From Streptomyces rishiriensis (GTDB taxonomy: Bacteria; Actinomycetota; Actinomycetes; Streptomycetales; Streptomycetaceae), in NCBI RefSeq assembly GCF_030815485.1, contig NZ_JAUSWV010000002.1:7006001-7070000 (forward strand): 64,000 bases of DNA, written 5' to 3'. The first letter of the stretch is position 1; the number at the start of each line of letters is the position of its first letter. The position numbers and the translations under genes were made by a program. Positions 44,631-53,728 of this stretch are shown here, piece by piece. The notes beneath the pieces are model-generated. The model was not told where the DNA came from, did no database searches, and saw only the letters and a program-made list of their open reading frames with translations.

Positions 44631-44880
44631 GGCACCAGTTGTGCAGCAGCCGGAAGAACTCCTCCTCGTTGCCCGCAAGTCCCGCGGCGGCCAGGGCCTG
44701 CTCCGCCTCGGCCAGGACGGCGGGCGGGACCACCGGGGGCAGCCGGTCCTCCGGCGGATCCTGGGCGCCGGCCCTCTCGCCGTCCCCCTCGTCGCCGAAG
44801 GCGGCCCGTACGGTGTGCAGCAGCCGTAGGTAGGCCTGTACGGCGGTGCGCTCGCGGTCGGTCAGTACGGCAGTGGGCAT
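44620..44880 (-). CDS. Small hypothetical protein
   Basis: 86 residues starting MPTAVLTDRERTAVQAYLRL, preceded by GGGGAGA five bases upstream of ATG 44880. It is predicted to be mostly helical and acidic, ending EEEFFRLLHNWCPGR. No known domain was recognised. It converges with the transferase gene across the tandem repeats; its last codons overlap the final partial repeat. Probably real because of the good ribosome site and codon use. Confidence 0.6.
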   Translation of the reverse strand: MPTAVLTDRERTAVQAYLRLLHTVRAAFGDEGDGERAGAQDPPEDRLPPVVPPAVLAEAEQALAAAGLAGNEEEFFRLLHNWCPGR

Positions 44881-45120
44881 CGGTCGGCTCTCCCCGTGTC
44901 GGCGTCGTGTCCCCCGCGCCCGACGGCGCGTACGCCCCCATGCGGCTGGCGCACCCCCCAGCTTGCCGCCCACCACTGACAATCCGGCCTGACCCGGCCT
45001 CGGTTCGCCCGCTTAGCGGAGGTGAAACCTCCTTGAAATCCCCTGGCGGGAAGGGGTTCTACGCTGAGATGAAGAGCTTTCGGCGGACCGCCGGCGGCCA
45101 GGCGTGCAGGAGGCGAGCAG

Positions 45121-46152
45121 GTGGTCGATGTCCCGCGGTGGCGCCCGGCGCGCGTCACCCGGCCGCGCCCGGTGGGCGAAGCGCAACCGGAGCTGCGGCA
45201 CCGGGTCGTGCACGGATACCGGCGTGCCTTCCGCATGGCCGGCGAGGGCCCGGCGCTGGTCCTCGTCCACGGCATCGGCGACTCCTCGCGGACCTGGGCG
45301 GAACTGATCCCCGACCTGGCCCGCACCCACACCGTCATCGCCCCCGACCTCCTCGGCCACGGCGCCTCCGACAAGCCCCGGGCCGACTACTCGGTGGCCG
45401 CGTACGCCAACGGCCTGCGCGATCTGCTCAGCACGCTCGGCATCGAGTCGGCGACCCTGGTCGGGCACTCGCTGGGCGGGGGAGTGGCGATGCAGTTCGC
45501 CTACCAGTTCCCCGAACGCACCGAACGGCTGATCCTGGTCAGCGCGGGCGGAGTCGGCCGGGAGGTCAACCCCGCGCTGCGGCTGGTCTCGCTGCCGGGC
45601 GCCCATCTCGCGCTGTCCGCCCTCCGGTTGCCGGGGGCGCGGTTCCACGTCGGTCTCGCCGTCTCCCTGATGAGACTGCTGGACACCGGTCTCGGCCAGG
45701 ACGCCCCCGACCTGCTCCACCTCGTCGACGCCCTGCCGGACGAGACCGCGCGCAACGCCTTCGTCCGCACCCTGCGCGCGGTCGTCGACTGGCGCGGCCA
45801 GGTCGTGACCATGCTCGACCGCTGCTATCTGACGGCCGGCATGCCGACGATGCTGCTGTGGGGCGACCGGGACAGCGTGGTGCCGGTGCGGCACGCGTAC
45901 GAGGCCCACGAGGCGATGCCGGGCAGCCGGCTGGAGATCTTCGAGGGGGCCGGCCACTTCCCGTTCCACAGCGACCCCGCCCGGTTCCGCGCCCTCGTCG
46001 AGGAGTTCACCCGCTCCACGGCCCCGGCTCACTGGAACCGCGACCACTGGCGCGGGCTCCTGCGCGAGGGCAGGCCCAAGACGGGGACGACGGGTGCGCC
46101 GGACGGCACGGAACGGGACCTGCGGGAGGCGAGCGAGCGCAGCGCGACCTGA
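45121..46152 (+). CDS. Alpha/beta hydrolase
   Basis: 343 residues with a complete alpha/beta hydrolase core: oxyanion segment LVHGIGDSSRTW, nucleophile elbow LVGHSLGGGVAMQFAY (Ser), acid in LLWGDRDSVVP and the catalytic His in EGAGHFPFHSDP. The N terminus has no signal peptide. GTG 45121 has AGGAGG seven bases upstream. The C-terminal tail is basic and low complexity. The substrate is unknown; ester or C-C bond hydrolases are both possible. It stands alone. Confidence 0.82.
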   Translation: MVDVPRWRPARVTRPRPVGEAQPELRHRVVHGYRRAFRMAGEGPALVLVHGIGDSSRTWAELIPDLARTHTVIAPDLLGHGASDKPRADYSVAAYANGLRDLLSTLGIESATLVGHSLGGGVAMQFAYQFPERTERLILVSAGGVGREVNPALRLVSLPGAHLALSALRLPGARFHVGLAVSLMRLLDTGLGQDAPDLLHLVDALPDETARNAFVRTLRAVVDWRGQVVTMLDRCYLTAGMPTMLLWGDRDSVVPVRHAYEAHEAMPGSRLEIFEGAGHFPFHSDPARFRALVEEFTRSTAPAHWNRDHWRGLLREGRPKTGTTGAPDGTERDLREASERSAT

Positions 46153-46251
46153 CGACCGTGGGCGACGCGACGTGACGGCCGTACGCGACGACCGTAGTGA
46201 CGGCCGTACCGGGGAGGCCGGTCGACGTCCGGGCGGCCGGAAGGGGCGGTG

Positions 46252-46794
46252 TTACGGCCCCAGATAGCCCAGCGAGGCCTCGATGCGGCCGGCCAGGTGG
46301 TCCCGCTGGCCCCGCTCCCGCGGTGACGAACCCGGGAGCCAGGTACGGCACTTGCTGGCCAGCAGCAGGCCGAAGCTCTCGGCCTCCCTCTCGTCCGTCA
46401 GGTCGAAACGGGTGCGCGCGGCGACGCTGCGCACCGTCGCCCGGAGATCCGCGCCGTCGCTGAGTAAACGGGCCGCGACCGCGGCGCCCTCGACGTGATG
46501 GCCGCAGTGGCCCGCCTTCATGTGCCACAGCTCGTGGCCCAGGATCACCAGCTGGTGCTCCGGAGCGGTGCGTTCCTCGATGACGACGAGGTCCTGGTCG
46601 GCCATGTCGAGCCACAGCCCGCTGGCGGTGTCGGCCGGGAAGGGGGCCATGCGGAAGTGCACGGGGCGGCCCCGCCGTCTGCTCATCCCGTCGCACAGGG
46701 CGGTGTACAGGTCGGCCGGCACGGCGGGGGCCGGCAGGGTCAGTTCCGCGACCAACTCGCCGCTGAGACGGCGCATTTCCCTGGCGATGCTCAC
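46252..46794 (-). CDS. ImmA/IrrE-type metallopeptidase-domain protein
   Basis: 180 residues with the zinc motif HELWH at 87-91 and a downstream glutamate-rich stretch (DLTDEREAESFGLLLASKC) that can give the third ligand, as in the ImmA/IrrE family. Such proteins often cleave or inactivate a partner XRE repressor. GTG 46794 has GGGGGAG four bases upstream and lies 15 bases after the XRE gene stop, so the pair forms one transcript. A protease-repressor switch is plausible; the trigger is unknown. Confidence 0.8.
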   Translation of the reverse strand: MSIAREMRRLSGELVAELTLPAPAVPADLYTALCDGMSRRRGRPVHFRMAPFPADTASGLWLDMADQDLVVIEERTAPEHQLVILGHELWHMKAGHCGHHVEGAAVAARLLSDGADLRATVRSVAARTRFDLTDEREAESFGLLLASKCRTWLPGSSPRERGQRDHLAGRIEASLGYLGP

Positions 46795-46808
46795 AGTTCT
46801 CCCCCGGA

Positions 46809-47462
46809 TCACGACTCGGGCCGCTTCACGCTCTCCAGGAGCATGTCCAGCCACTCGGCGACCTTGTCGCGGTGCTGGTCGGTGGGCAGCTGGGCGGCCC
46901 GCCAGGCGATTCCGCGCACGCCGTGGTCCTGCAGCAGCCGCTCCAGCGGGTCCTCGGCGGTCGCGGCCGCCTCCCGTGCGGCGAGCTTCTGCAGCAGCTC
47001 CTGCTCGATGTGCTGGAGGGCCCCCGCGAGCGCCTCGGGGTCCTCGGCCGTGAGAAAGCCGGCGTGCACCCGGAAGAAGCGCTGGAGGGCGTCGCAGTGC
47101 TCCATGGTGGGCCGCCGGTCGCCGTTGATGAGGGCGCCCGCCTGCTGGCGCGACATGCCGGCGCCGTCGGCGATCTCCTGCTGGGTGTACTTGCGGCCGT
47201 TCGGCTTCAGCCGGGTACGGCGCAGCAGGTCCAGGCGTTGCAGGAAGCGGGCCTGCACATCGGGCTCACCGGCGGGCCGGCCGCTCAGCAGGGCCTTGAC
47301 CACCGACTCCGGCACACCGGAGGCGACGGACAGCCGACCGGTGCCGAAGACCTCCGCGTGCGGCACGCCGAGCCGGTCGGCGAGCGCGGCGACACGGGCG
47401 ACGACGGCCGACATCAGCACCGTCGCCGCGGCGCCCGGAACCTCGAAGCCATCTCCCGACAC
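46809..47462 (-). CDS. XRE family transcriptional regulator
   Basis: About 217 residues. The HTH lies around 90-145 (YTQQEIADGAGMSRQQAGALINGDRRPTMEHCDALQRFF). The N-terminal 70 residues also resemble a short HTH-like region. The C-terminal third is helical. GTG 47462 is chosen because AGGAG lies eight bases upstream; a GTG eight codons earlier (47486) is the alternative. It precedes the ImmA-type gene in the same operon and diverges from the MmyB-type ligand-binding gene. Confidence 0.83.
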   Translation of the reverse strand: MSGDGFEVPGAAATVLMSAVVARVAALADRLGVPHAEVFGTGRLSVASGVPESVVKALLSGRPAGEPDVQARFLQRLDLLRRTRLKPNGRKYTQQEIADGAGMSRQQAGALINGDRRPTMEHCDALQRFFRVHAGFLTAEDPEALAGALQHIEQELLQKLAAREAAATAEDPLERLLQDHGVRGIAWRAAQLPTDQHRDKVAEWLDMLLESVKRPES

Positions 47463-47629
47463 CGACAGGTCTCCTAGGTCTCTCACGTCCCTCTCACAGG
47501 CACACGATCACCAAAACAGACGGTCGCCGTGAACTGCGTGGAGAGTAACCGGTCTTTCGAACTCACATCCAGGTCTCGCCACAACTGTGGCCAATTTCAG
47601 CCGTCAACCAGCACGGAATGCCACGATAG

Positions 47630-47659
47630 TTGACACCGCTCGCGTCGGGGCAGCAGGAT
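47630..47659 (+). promoter_or_regulatory. Possible sigma-HrdB-type promoter
   Basis: TTGACA at 47630-47635 is followed after 18 bases by CAGGAT (47654-47659). The pair lies about 47 bp upstream of the 47706 start, in the right orientation. The -35 box is perfect, the -10 box only partial. Confidence 0.4.
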
Positions 47660-47705
47660 CGGGGCGCCGCGTGAAGGCCGCATAGGCAAGAGGGGTGACC
47701 TCCCG

Positions 47706-48374
47706 ATGGCACATCAGGCAGGAGGGCAGCGGTCCGTACCGCGGCCCGTCCCCGAGAGTCTCGAGGCCCAGGCGTACCTGCACGACTACGCCGCATACCT
47801 GGAGGCCGTCCCCTTCCCGTCCGTCGTCCTCGACCACCGCTGGGACGTCGTTCTCTCCAACGACGCTTTCGCGTCACTTTTCCGGGAGGTGGGCCCGCAT
47901 CCGACGGCCCTGCCCGGCGACAACTTCCTGCGTTTCGTCCTCTTCCATCCGGACGCCCCCTCGGTCCTCGGGGACCACGAGGCCGGCTGGTGCCTGCCGA
48001 TGCTCGCCCGCTTCGCCGCGGCCGTGGAGCGGCACGGTCACGACCACGGGCTCCAGGCGATCCGCCGCGAGATCGCCCAGGATCCGATCATGGAGGCCGC
48101 CTACCGCCACGGGCTGCCGCACTGGATCCGAGCGGTCGGCGAGGAGGCCGTCGAGCACGACGGGGCGGTCCGGTCCCTGCTGCACCCCGATCCGCGCTGG
48201 GGCGCCACGGAGTGCCGCATCGTCGACGACACCCCGAGGACCCTGCACGACATGGGGTACACCCGGCTGACGATGGTGCTGCGCACCAGCCGCCCCGCCC
48301 CCGTGCCCCGAAGGACGCGCGCCGCGCGCCGTACGGCGAGCCACCTCAGCGTGGTCCCGGCCCCCGAGGCCTGA
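47706..48374 (+). CDS. MmyB/MltR-type ligand-binding domain protein lacking its HTH
   Basis: 222 residues. It matches the C-terminal PAS-like ligand-binding domain found behind XRE HTH domains in MmyB-like regulators: YLEAVPFPSVVLDHRWDVVLSNDAFASLFR, then NFLRFVLFHPDA and ARFAAAVERHGHD. No DNA-binding domain precedes it; the N terminus is only about 20 residues of unrelated sequence. It may sense a ligand and act through a separate partner, possibly the divergent XRE protein. This is inference. ATG 47706 follows a possible promoter. Confidence 0.75.
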   Translation: MAHQAGGQRSVPRPVPESLEAQAYLHDYAAYLEAVPFPSVVLDHRWDVVLSNDAFASLFREVGPHPTALPGDNFLRFVLFHPDAPSVLGDHEAGWCLPMLARFAAAVERHGHDHGLQAIRREIAQDPIMEAAYRHGLPHWIRAVGEEAVEHDGAVRSLLHPDPRWGATECRIVDDTPRTLHDMGYTRLTMVLRTSRPAPVPRRTRAARRTASHLSVVPAPEA

Positions 48375-48431
48375 CCGGGCACCGTCGGCGTTCAGGTCGC
48401 CGACGGCGCCTGGTCGGCACCGCGCGCACGC

Positions 48432-49253
48432 TCAGTGCGACGGAGGGGCGTCCGACTTCGTGAGGCGGTCCACCGGAGTCCCTCGCTTCGCCGCCTGGAT
48501 CTGCTCGTACACGTGGGTCCGCAGTTCCGCGAAGCGCGGGGCCACCCGCGTGTGCAACTGGTCGCGCTCCGGCGGGAGATCGACCTTCAGCTGCTCGCGG
48601 ACGACCGTCGGGGAAGCGGACAGGACGACGACCCGCTCACCGAGGTAGACGGCCTCGTCGATGTCGTGCGTGACGAACAGGATGGTGATCCCGCGCTCCC
48701 GCCAGAGCCCCCGGACCAGATCCTCCAGGTCGGCGCGGGTCTGCGCGTCCACGGCGGCGAACGGCTCGTCCATCAGCAGGACCCGGGGCTCGTAGGCGAG
48801 CGCCCGGGCGATCGCCACCCGCTGCTGCATCCCGCCCGACAACTGCCACGGGTACGCGGAGTGCGCGTCCTCCAGGCCGACCGAACGAAGGGCGTCCGCG
48901 ACCAGCTCGCGCCGTCGGCCCTTGGACAACCGCTTCTGCCTCAACGGCAGTTCGACGTTCTCGCCGACCCGCATCCACGGGAAGAGGCTCCGTCCGTACT
49001 CCTGGAAGACGAACGCCATGTCCGGTGGCGGCCCCGTCACCCTCCGCCCCTCCAGGAGCACTTCGCCGGAGGTCGGCGTCAGCAGTCCGGCCATGCACTT
49101 CAGCAGGGTCGTCTTGCCGCAGCCCGACGGGCCGACGAGGCAGACGAGTTCGCCCGCCTCGACGGTGAAGGTGAGGTCGCGCACCGCCTCGACCCGGCGC
49201 CCGGACCCCTCGTAGACCTTCCGCAGGCCGGACACTGCAAGACGCGGGTGCAT
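48432..49253 (-). CDS. ABC transporter ATP-binding protein, nitrate/sulfonate/taurine (SsuB-like) class
   Basis: 273 residues with Walker A GPSGCGKTT, signature LSGGMQQRVAIARAL, Walker B VLLMDEPFAAVD and the H-loop FVTHDIDEAVYLGERVVVL. It energises the two permeases upstream. The start ATG 49253 lies 20 bases after the permease stop. Transporters of this class import sulfonates, nitrate, pyrimidine precursors or aromatic acids. The adjacent IclR and vanillate-demethylase genes favour an aromatic acid here. Confidence 0.88.
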   Translation of the reverse strand: MHPRLAVSGLRKVYEGSGRRVEAVRDLTFTVEAGELVCLVGPSGCGKTTLLKCMAGLLTPTSGEVLLEGRRVTGPPPDMAFVFQEYGRSLFPWMRVGENVELPLRQKRLSKGRRRELVADALRSVGLEDAHSAYPWQLSGGMQQRVAIARALAYEPRVLLMDEPFAAVDAQTRADLEDLVRGLWRERGITILFVTHDIDEAVYLGERVVVLSASPTVVREQLKVDLPPERDQLHTRVAPRFAELRTHVYEQIQAAKRGTPVDRLTKSDAPPSH

Positions 49254-49273
49254 GGAAGGCCCTTTCGCGAGGG

Positions 49274-50092
49274 TCACGGGGACCGCCGGGTGGATGCGCG
49301 CAGACCGTGGTACCAACCGAGCACGCGACGCTCGACGACCTGGAAGAGCACCGACAGGACGAAGCCGAGGAGGCCGAGCACCAGGATTCCGGTCCACATG
49401 TCGGGGATGGCGAAACCGCGCTGGAACTGCACGATCGTGAAGCCGAGCCCGTTGCTCGCGGCGAACATCTCGCTGATGACCATCAGGATGATGCCGATCG
49501 ACAGCGCCTGACGCAGTCCCGCGAAGATCTGCGGGCTCGCCGAGGGCAGCACCACGCCGCGCAACCGGGCGAGCCCCGTGATGCCGTACGACCGCGCCGT
49601 CTCCGCCATCACCGGGTCCACCGCCCGTACGCCCTCGACCGTGTTGAGCAGGACCGGCCACACGCAGCCGCTCGCGATGACGACGACCTTCATGGTGTCG
49701 CCGATGCCCGCGAACAGCATGATGACCGGAACCAGGACGGGCGGCGGCACCGCCCGCAGGAACTCCAGGACCGGCTCGCACACCGCCCGCACCCGCCGGT
49801 AGGAGCCGATGACCGTGCCCAGCGCCACCCCGACGACGGCCGCCGTCGCGTACCCGCCGAGCAGTCGCAGCACGCTCGGCCGCACGTCGGTGCGCAGCCG
49901 CTCCGCCGTCCACACGTCGGGGAAGGCCTTGACGATCGTCCGCAGCGGCGGCCAGTACACGTTCGTACTGCCGTCGGACGCCACCCACCACGCGGTGAGC
50001 AGCACGGCCGGCAGGGCGAGCGTGAGGAGCAACCGCAGCAGGACGCGCCGCCAGGCTCCGGCACCCGCCCGGAAAGGGGAGGTCCCGCTCAC
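49274..50092 (-). CDS. ABC transporter permease (SsuC-like), second
   Basis: 272 residues with about six membrane segments. The EAA loop reads AETARSYGITGLARLRGVVLPSASPQIFAGLRQAL. GTG 50092 overlaps the previous permease stop by four bases (GTGA), so the two are coupled and probably form a heterodimeric pore. Confidence 0.87.
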   Translation of the reverse strand: MSGTSPFRAGAGAWRRVLLRLLLTLALPAVLLTAWWVASDGSTNVYWPPLRTIVKAFPDVWTAERLRTDVRPSVLRLLGGYATAAVVGVALGTVIGSYRRVRAVCEPVLEFLRAVPPPVLVPVIMLFAGIGDTMKVVVIASGCVWPVLLNTVEGVRAVDPVMAETARSYGITGLARLRGVVLPSASPQIFAGLRQALSIGIILMVISEMFAASNGLGFTIVQFQRGFAIPDMWTGILVLGLLGFVLSVLFQVVERRVLGWYHGLRASTRRSP

Positions 50093-50862
50093 ACCGCCAC
50101 CTCCCCGCGCACCGACTGGTGCCAGGCCAGCGCGTGCCGCTCCACCGTCCGGGCCCCTACGTTGATCAGCAGGCCCAGCACGCCGGTGACGACGATCAGG
50201 GCGTACATCTCCGGCACCGCCTGCGAGGTCTGCGCGACGGCGATCCGCGCGCCCAGCCCCGGCGCCCCGATGACCAGTTCGGCGGTGATGACGAGGATCA
50301 GCGCGACGGCCGCGGCGAGCCGCACCCCGGTCATGACGTACGGCAGCGCGGTCGGCCACAGGACATGCCGGATCCGCGCCCAGGTGCCGAGTCCGTAGGA
50401 GCGGGCGGTCTCCTCGGCGACCGGGTCGACGTCCTGGACGCCGTACAGGACCTGGATCAGGATCTGCCAGAAGGAGGCGTAGACGACCAGCAGCAGGACC
50501 GAGCGCAGTTCGGTGCCGTACAGCAGCACGGCGAGGGGGATCAGGGCCACGGACGGGATCGGGCGCAGGAACTCGACGGTCGAGGCCGTGGCCTCGCGGA
50601 GGTACGGGACGACCGAGACGACCACGCCGGCCACGATCCCGGCGCCCACCGCGATCGCCAGCCCCAGGGCCCAGCCGGTGAGGGTGTCGCCGAGCGCCGT
50701 CCAGAAGGCGGAGTCGGCGAGCTCGTCGCCCAGCGCGCCGGCGATGCGGCTGGTCGGCGGGAAGTAGGCCTCCTTGACCAGCCCGAGCCGCGGCACCGCC
50801 TCGCCCAGGGCGAGGAAGGCCGCGAGCCCGGCGGCGCCGAGGGCGAGGTTCGTGCCTCTCAC
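50089..50862 (-). CDS. ABC transporter permease (SsuC-like), first
   Basis: 257 residues, six predicted membrane segments, EAA loop EETARSYGLGTWARIRHVLWPTALPYVMTGVRLAAA. GTG 50862 overlaps the binding-protein stop by four bases. Longer starts upstream would lie inside the binding-protein gene and are not needed. Two non-identical permeases in one operon suggest a heterodimer. Confidence 0.87.
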   Translation of the reverse strand: MRGTNLALGAAGLAAFLALGEAVPRLGLVKEAYFPPTSRIAGALGDELADSAFWTALGDTLTGWALGLAIAVGAGIVAGVVVSVVPYLREATASTVEFLRPIPSVALIPLAVLLYGTELRSVLLLVVYASFWQILIQVLYGVQDVDPVAEETARSYGLGTWARIRHVLWPTALPYVMTGVRLAAAVALILVITAELVIGAPGLGARIAVAQTSQAVPEMYALIVVTGVLGLLINVGARTVERHALAWHQSVRGEVAV

Positions 50863-51830
50863 GGCAGCAGCTTCTCCAGGTCCGGGGGCGACGTGAAGAG
50901 CTCGTCCTGCTCGCCCAGCTTCTCCAGTGCCTCGATCGACGAACGGTTCGCCTCGGCGGGCCACTTGGGCAACGTCACCCGCGCCAGCACCGACGCCGGG
51001 ATCTTGGTGTAGGTGGTGACGACCTCGCGGACCTCGTCCGGATGCGCGTCGGCGTAGGCGAGGGACTCCGCGGTGGCCTCCTGGAACTTCCTCACCACCT
51101 CAGGGTTCTTCTGCGCGTACTGCGTCGAGGTGAAGTACATGGCGACGGTGAGGTCCGGGGCCACGTCCACCAGCGGCGAGGCGATCTCCACACCGCCCTG
51201 GCTCTTGACGGTCGCCAGGGCCGGTTCGACGACCATGGCCGCGTCGATCTGCCCGCCGTCCAGGGCGGCGGGCATCTGATCGAAGGCCAGCTCGACGAAC
51301 TTCACCCGGTCCGGGTCGCCGCCCGCCTTGCGCACCGACTCGCGCACGGCGGTCTCGTTGATGTTCTTGAGGGTGTTGATGGCGACCTTCTTGCCCTCGA
51401 GGTCCTTCGCGGACCTGAGAGCGCTTCCCTTCTTCACCGTGATCGCCCCGAAGTCCTTGCCCTGCACGCCCGTTGAGGCGATGCCGTTCGAAACGGCCTG
51501 CACGGGGACGCTGTTGGACTGCGCGACCATCAAAGAGGTCATGTTGCTGAAGCCGAACTGGAACTGGCCGCTGACGACTCCGGGCACGATCGCCGCGCCG
51601 CCCTGCGCGGTGGTGATCGACAGCTTCAGGCCGTGCTTCTCGTAGAAACCCTGTTTCACCCCCAGATAGACGGGCGCCACGTCGACGATGGGGATGAGTC
51701 CGAGTTCGACGGTCGTGGTGCCTGTGGACGACGAACTCCCGGTGGACGTACCGGAGTCGTCGGACGAGCCACAGGCCGCCGTGGCGAGCAGGAAGGTGCC
51801 GGCCGCGAGACCGGCGAACAGACGACGCAA
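50859..51830 (-). CDS. ABC transporter substrate-binding lipoprotein (SsuA/NMT1-like)
   Basis: 323 residues. TTG 51830 is chosen because AGGAGG lies four bases upstream and it puts the lipobox TAAC near residue 20. The mature protein has the NMT1/SsuA fold: VELGLIPIVDVAPVYLGVKQGFYEKHGL near the N terminus and GGQIDAAMVVEPALATVKSQGG later. A Ser/Thr-rich linker follows the lipid-anchored cysteine. It diverges from the IclR gene across 148 bp. The ligand is probably a small acid; an aromatic acid is inferred from the neighbours. Confidence 0.87.
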   Translation of the reverse strand: MRRLFAGLAAGTFLLATAACGSSDDSGTSTGSSSSTGTTTVELGLIPIVDVAPVYLGVKQGFYEKHGLKLSITTAQGGAAIVPGVVSGQFQFGFSNMTSLMVAQSNSVPVQAVSNGIASTGVQGKDFGAITVKKGSALRSAKDLEGKKVAINTLKNINETAVRESVRKAGGDPDRVKFVELAFDQMPAALDGGQIDAAMVVEPALATVKSQGGVEIASPLVDVAPDLTVAMYFTSTQYAQKNPEVVRKFQEATAESLAYADAHPDEVREVVTTYTKIPASVLARVTLPKWPAEANRSSIEALEKLGEQDELFTSPPDLEKLLP

Positions 51831-51978
51831 GGCTCCTCCTGTGCAGACAACGGTGTTCCGACAGGCTGTGCGCACACCGCACAGTAGTGCTCAATTGGCG
51901 TGCAGGGAACGTAGAGCCCGCCGTCCGACGGGGTCAATGCTTTTAGCTGACGAAATTGTTGACAGTTGGGAGGCCGGC

Positions 51979-52878
51979 ATGACCGCCGTGGCCCGAGCAC
52001 CGCATTTCGTGAGGTCCTTCGAGCGGGGCCTCGCGGTGATCCGCTCCTTCGACGCCGAGCACCCCGCGCGCACCCTCAGCGACGTCGCCCGCGCCTGCGG
52101 GCTGACCCGGGCGGCCGCCCGGCGCCTGCTGCTCACCCTCGCGGATCTCGGATACGTCCACAGCGACGGACGGCTCTTCCGGCTCACCCCGCGGGTGCTG
52201 GAACTCGGCTACGCCTACCTGGCCGGCCTCACGCTCCCGCAGGTCGCCGAGCCGCATCTGGAGCATCTCGTCGCACAGGTGAAGGAATCCTCCTCGCTGT
52301 GCGTCCTGGACGGCGACGACATCGTCTACGTCGCCCGGGTGCCGACCACCCGCATCATGTCGGCCGTCATCACCGTCGGCACCCGCTTCCCGGCGCACGT
52401 CACCTCGGTGGGCCGGGTGATGCTCGCCGCCCTGACGGACGACGAGCTCGAACTCCGCCTCGGCCGGGCGCGGCTGCGCCCGCTCACCGGGCGGACGCTG
52501 GTCTCGCCGGAGGATCTGCGGGCGGAACTGGCACGGGTACGGCGACAGGGGTACGCCCTGGTCGACCAGGAACTGGAGGAGGGGTTGCGGTCGGTGGGCG
52601 CCCCGGTGCGCGGCCGGGACGGAACGGTGGTGGCCGGCGTGAACATAGCCGTCCACGCCGGCCGCACCTCGGTGGCCGCGGTCCGCCGAGATCTGCTGCC
52701 ACCGCTGCTGGCCGCCGTGGCACGGATCGAGGCCGACCTGCGGATCACCGACCCGGCGGGCGGCGCCGCCGCACCTCGGGCCACGGATCCGGTCACAGGT
52801 CCAGGACGAGCTTCCGCCCCCGGCACCGGGACACGCAGATCATCATCGTCTCCCCGGCCTCCCGCTCCTGCGGACTGA
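51979..52878 (+). CDS. IclR family transcriptional regulator (PcaR/PobR-like)
   Basis: 299 residues. The HTH is near the N terminus (TLSDVARACGLTRAAARRLLLTLADLGYV), and the effector domain (about 80-250) includes VTVGTRFPAHVTSVGRVMLAAL and LRSVGAPVRGRDGTVVAGVNIAVHAGRTS. IclR regulators of this sub-type commonly control protocatechuate and hydroxybenzoate genes. ATG 51979 has GGGAGG five bases upstream. The last 28 codons run antisense over the end of vanB (overlap 52793-52878) and are low complexity. It probably controls the divergent importer and perhaps the convergent demethylase. Confidence 0.87.
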   Translation: MTAVARAPHFVRSFERGLAVIRSFDAEHPARTLSDVARACGLTRAAARRLLLTLADLGYVHSDGRLFRLTPRVLELGYAYLAGLTLPQVAEPHLEHLVAQVKESSSLCVLDGDDIVYVARVPTTRIMSAVITVGTRFPAHVTSVGRVMLAALTDDELELRLGRARLRPLTGRTLVSPEDLRAELARVRRQGYALVDQELEEGLRSVGAPVRGRDGTVVAGVNIAVHAGRTSVAAVRRDLLPPLLAAVARIEADLRITDPAGGAAAPRATDPVTGPGRASAPGTGTRRSSSSPRPPAPAD

Positions 52879-53728
52879 GGACGGAGTCCCGGTGCTCCGG
52901 AGTGCCCTCCAGCACGTCGGTCTCGCAGGTGCCGCAGGTGCCCTCCGTGCACGAGTAGAGGACCTCGACGCCGGCCGCCCGCACGGTGTCCAGCACGGAC
53001 ACCCCCGCCGCGACGGTCAGCGTCCGGCCGCTCCGCGCGAGCTCGACCTCGAACTCGCCGCCCTCCTCGACCGGTTGCTCCTTGGCCTGGAACCGTTCGA
53101 CCCGGAGCGCGCCGACCGGGCAGCGCTCCTCCACGGCGTCCAGCAGCGGACCGGGGCCGCAGCAGTAGACGAGGGTGCCCTCGGGCAGCGCGTCGAGCAC
53201 GGCGCCGAGGTCGAGCAGACCGGTCTCGTCCTGCGGGGCGATGGTCACCCGGTCGCCGTACCGTGCCAGCTCCCCGACGAAGGCCATGGACGCGCGGGTA
53301 CGGCCACCGTAGAGCAGGCTCCACTCGGCGCCCGCCGCCTCGGCCGCCGCCAGCATCGGCAGGACGGGGGTGATCCCGATGCCGCCCGCGACGAAGCGGT
53401 AGCGCTCGGCCGGGCGCAGCGCGAAATGGTTGCGCGGGCCCCGCACCCGTACCTTGTCGCCCGGCTGCAACCGCTCGTGCACATGGGCGGATCCACCCCG
53501 TCCGGCCGGCTCGCGCAGTACCGCGATCCGCCACGTGCGACGGTCGGCCGGATCGCCGCACAGCGAGTACTGGCGCTCCAGCCCCGGGCCGAGGACGAGA
53601 TCCACATGGGCTCCCGGCTCCCAGGCCGGGAGCGGCTCGCCCAGCGGATGGCGCAGGGTGAGGGCGAGCACCCCGTCGGCCGCGAACTCGCGCCGCTCGA
53701 CGACCAGTTCCGCTTCGTCACCGCTCAT
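52793..53728 (-). CDS. vanB: Vanillate-demethylase-type reductase (FMN/NAD + 2Fe-2S)
   Basis: 311 residues in the phthalate dioxygenase reductase layout: flavin domain with ERQYSLCGDP, NAD domain with VAGGIGITPVLPML and YCCGPGPLLDAV, and a C-terminal plant-type ferredoxin domain with CTEGTCGTC plus the last cysteine in MMICVSRC. It passes electrons from NADH to the Rieske oxygenase encoded upstream. ATG 53728 overlaps the stop of the 57-residue gene by four bases. The 3' end overlaps the convergent IclR gene. Vanillate is the best-fitting substrate, but related aryl ethers are possible. Confidence 0.83.
   Translation of the reverse strand: MSGDEAELVVERREFAADGVLALTLRHPLGEPLPAWEPGAHVDLVLGPGLERQYSLCGDPADRRTWRIAVLREPAGRGGSAHVHERLQPGDKVRVRGPRNHFALRPAERYRFVAGGIGITPVLPMLAAAEAAGAEWSLLYGGRTRASMAFVGELARYGDRVTIAPQDETGLLDLGAVLDALPEGTLVYCCGPGPLLDAVEERCPVGALRVERFQAKEQPVEEGGEFEVELARSGRTLTVAAGVSVLDTVRAAGVEVLYSCTEGTCGTCETDVLEGTPEHRDSVLSPQEREAGETMMICVSRCRGRKLVLDL

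Noticed and set aside
44881..45120. TTGAAA followed by TTCTAC as a promoter for the alpha/beta hydrolase
   Set aside because: Spacing and -10 match are poor; not enough to list.
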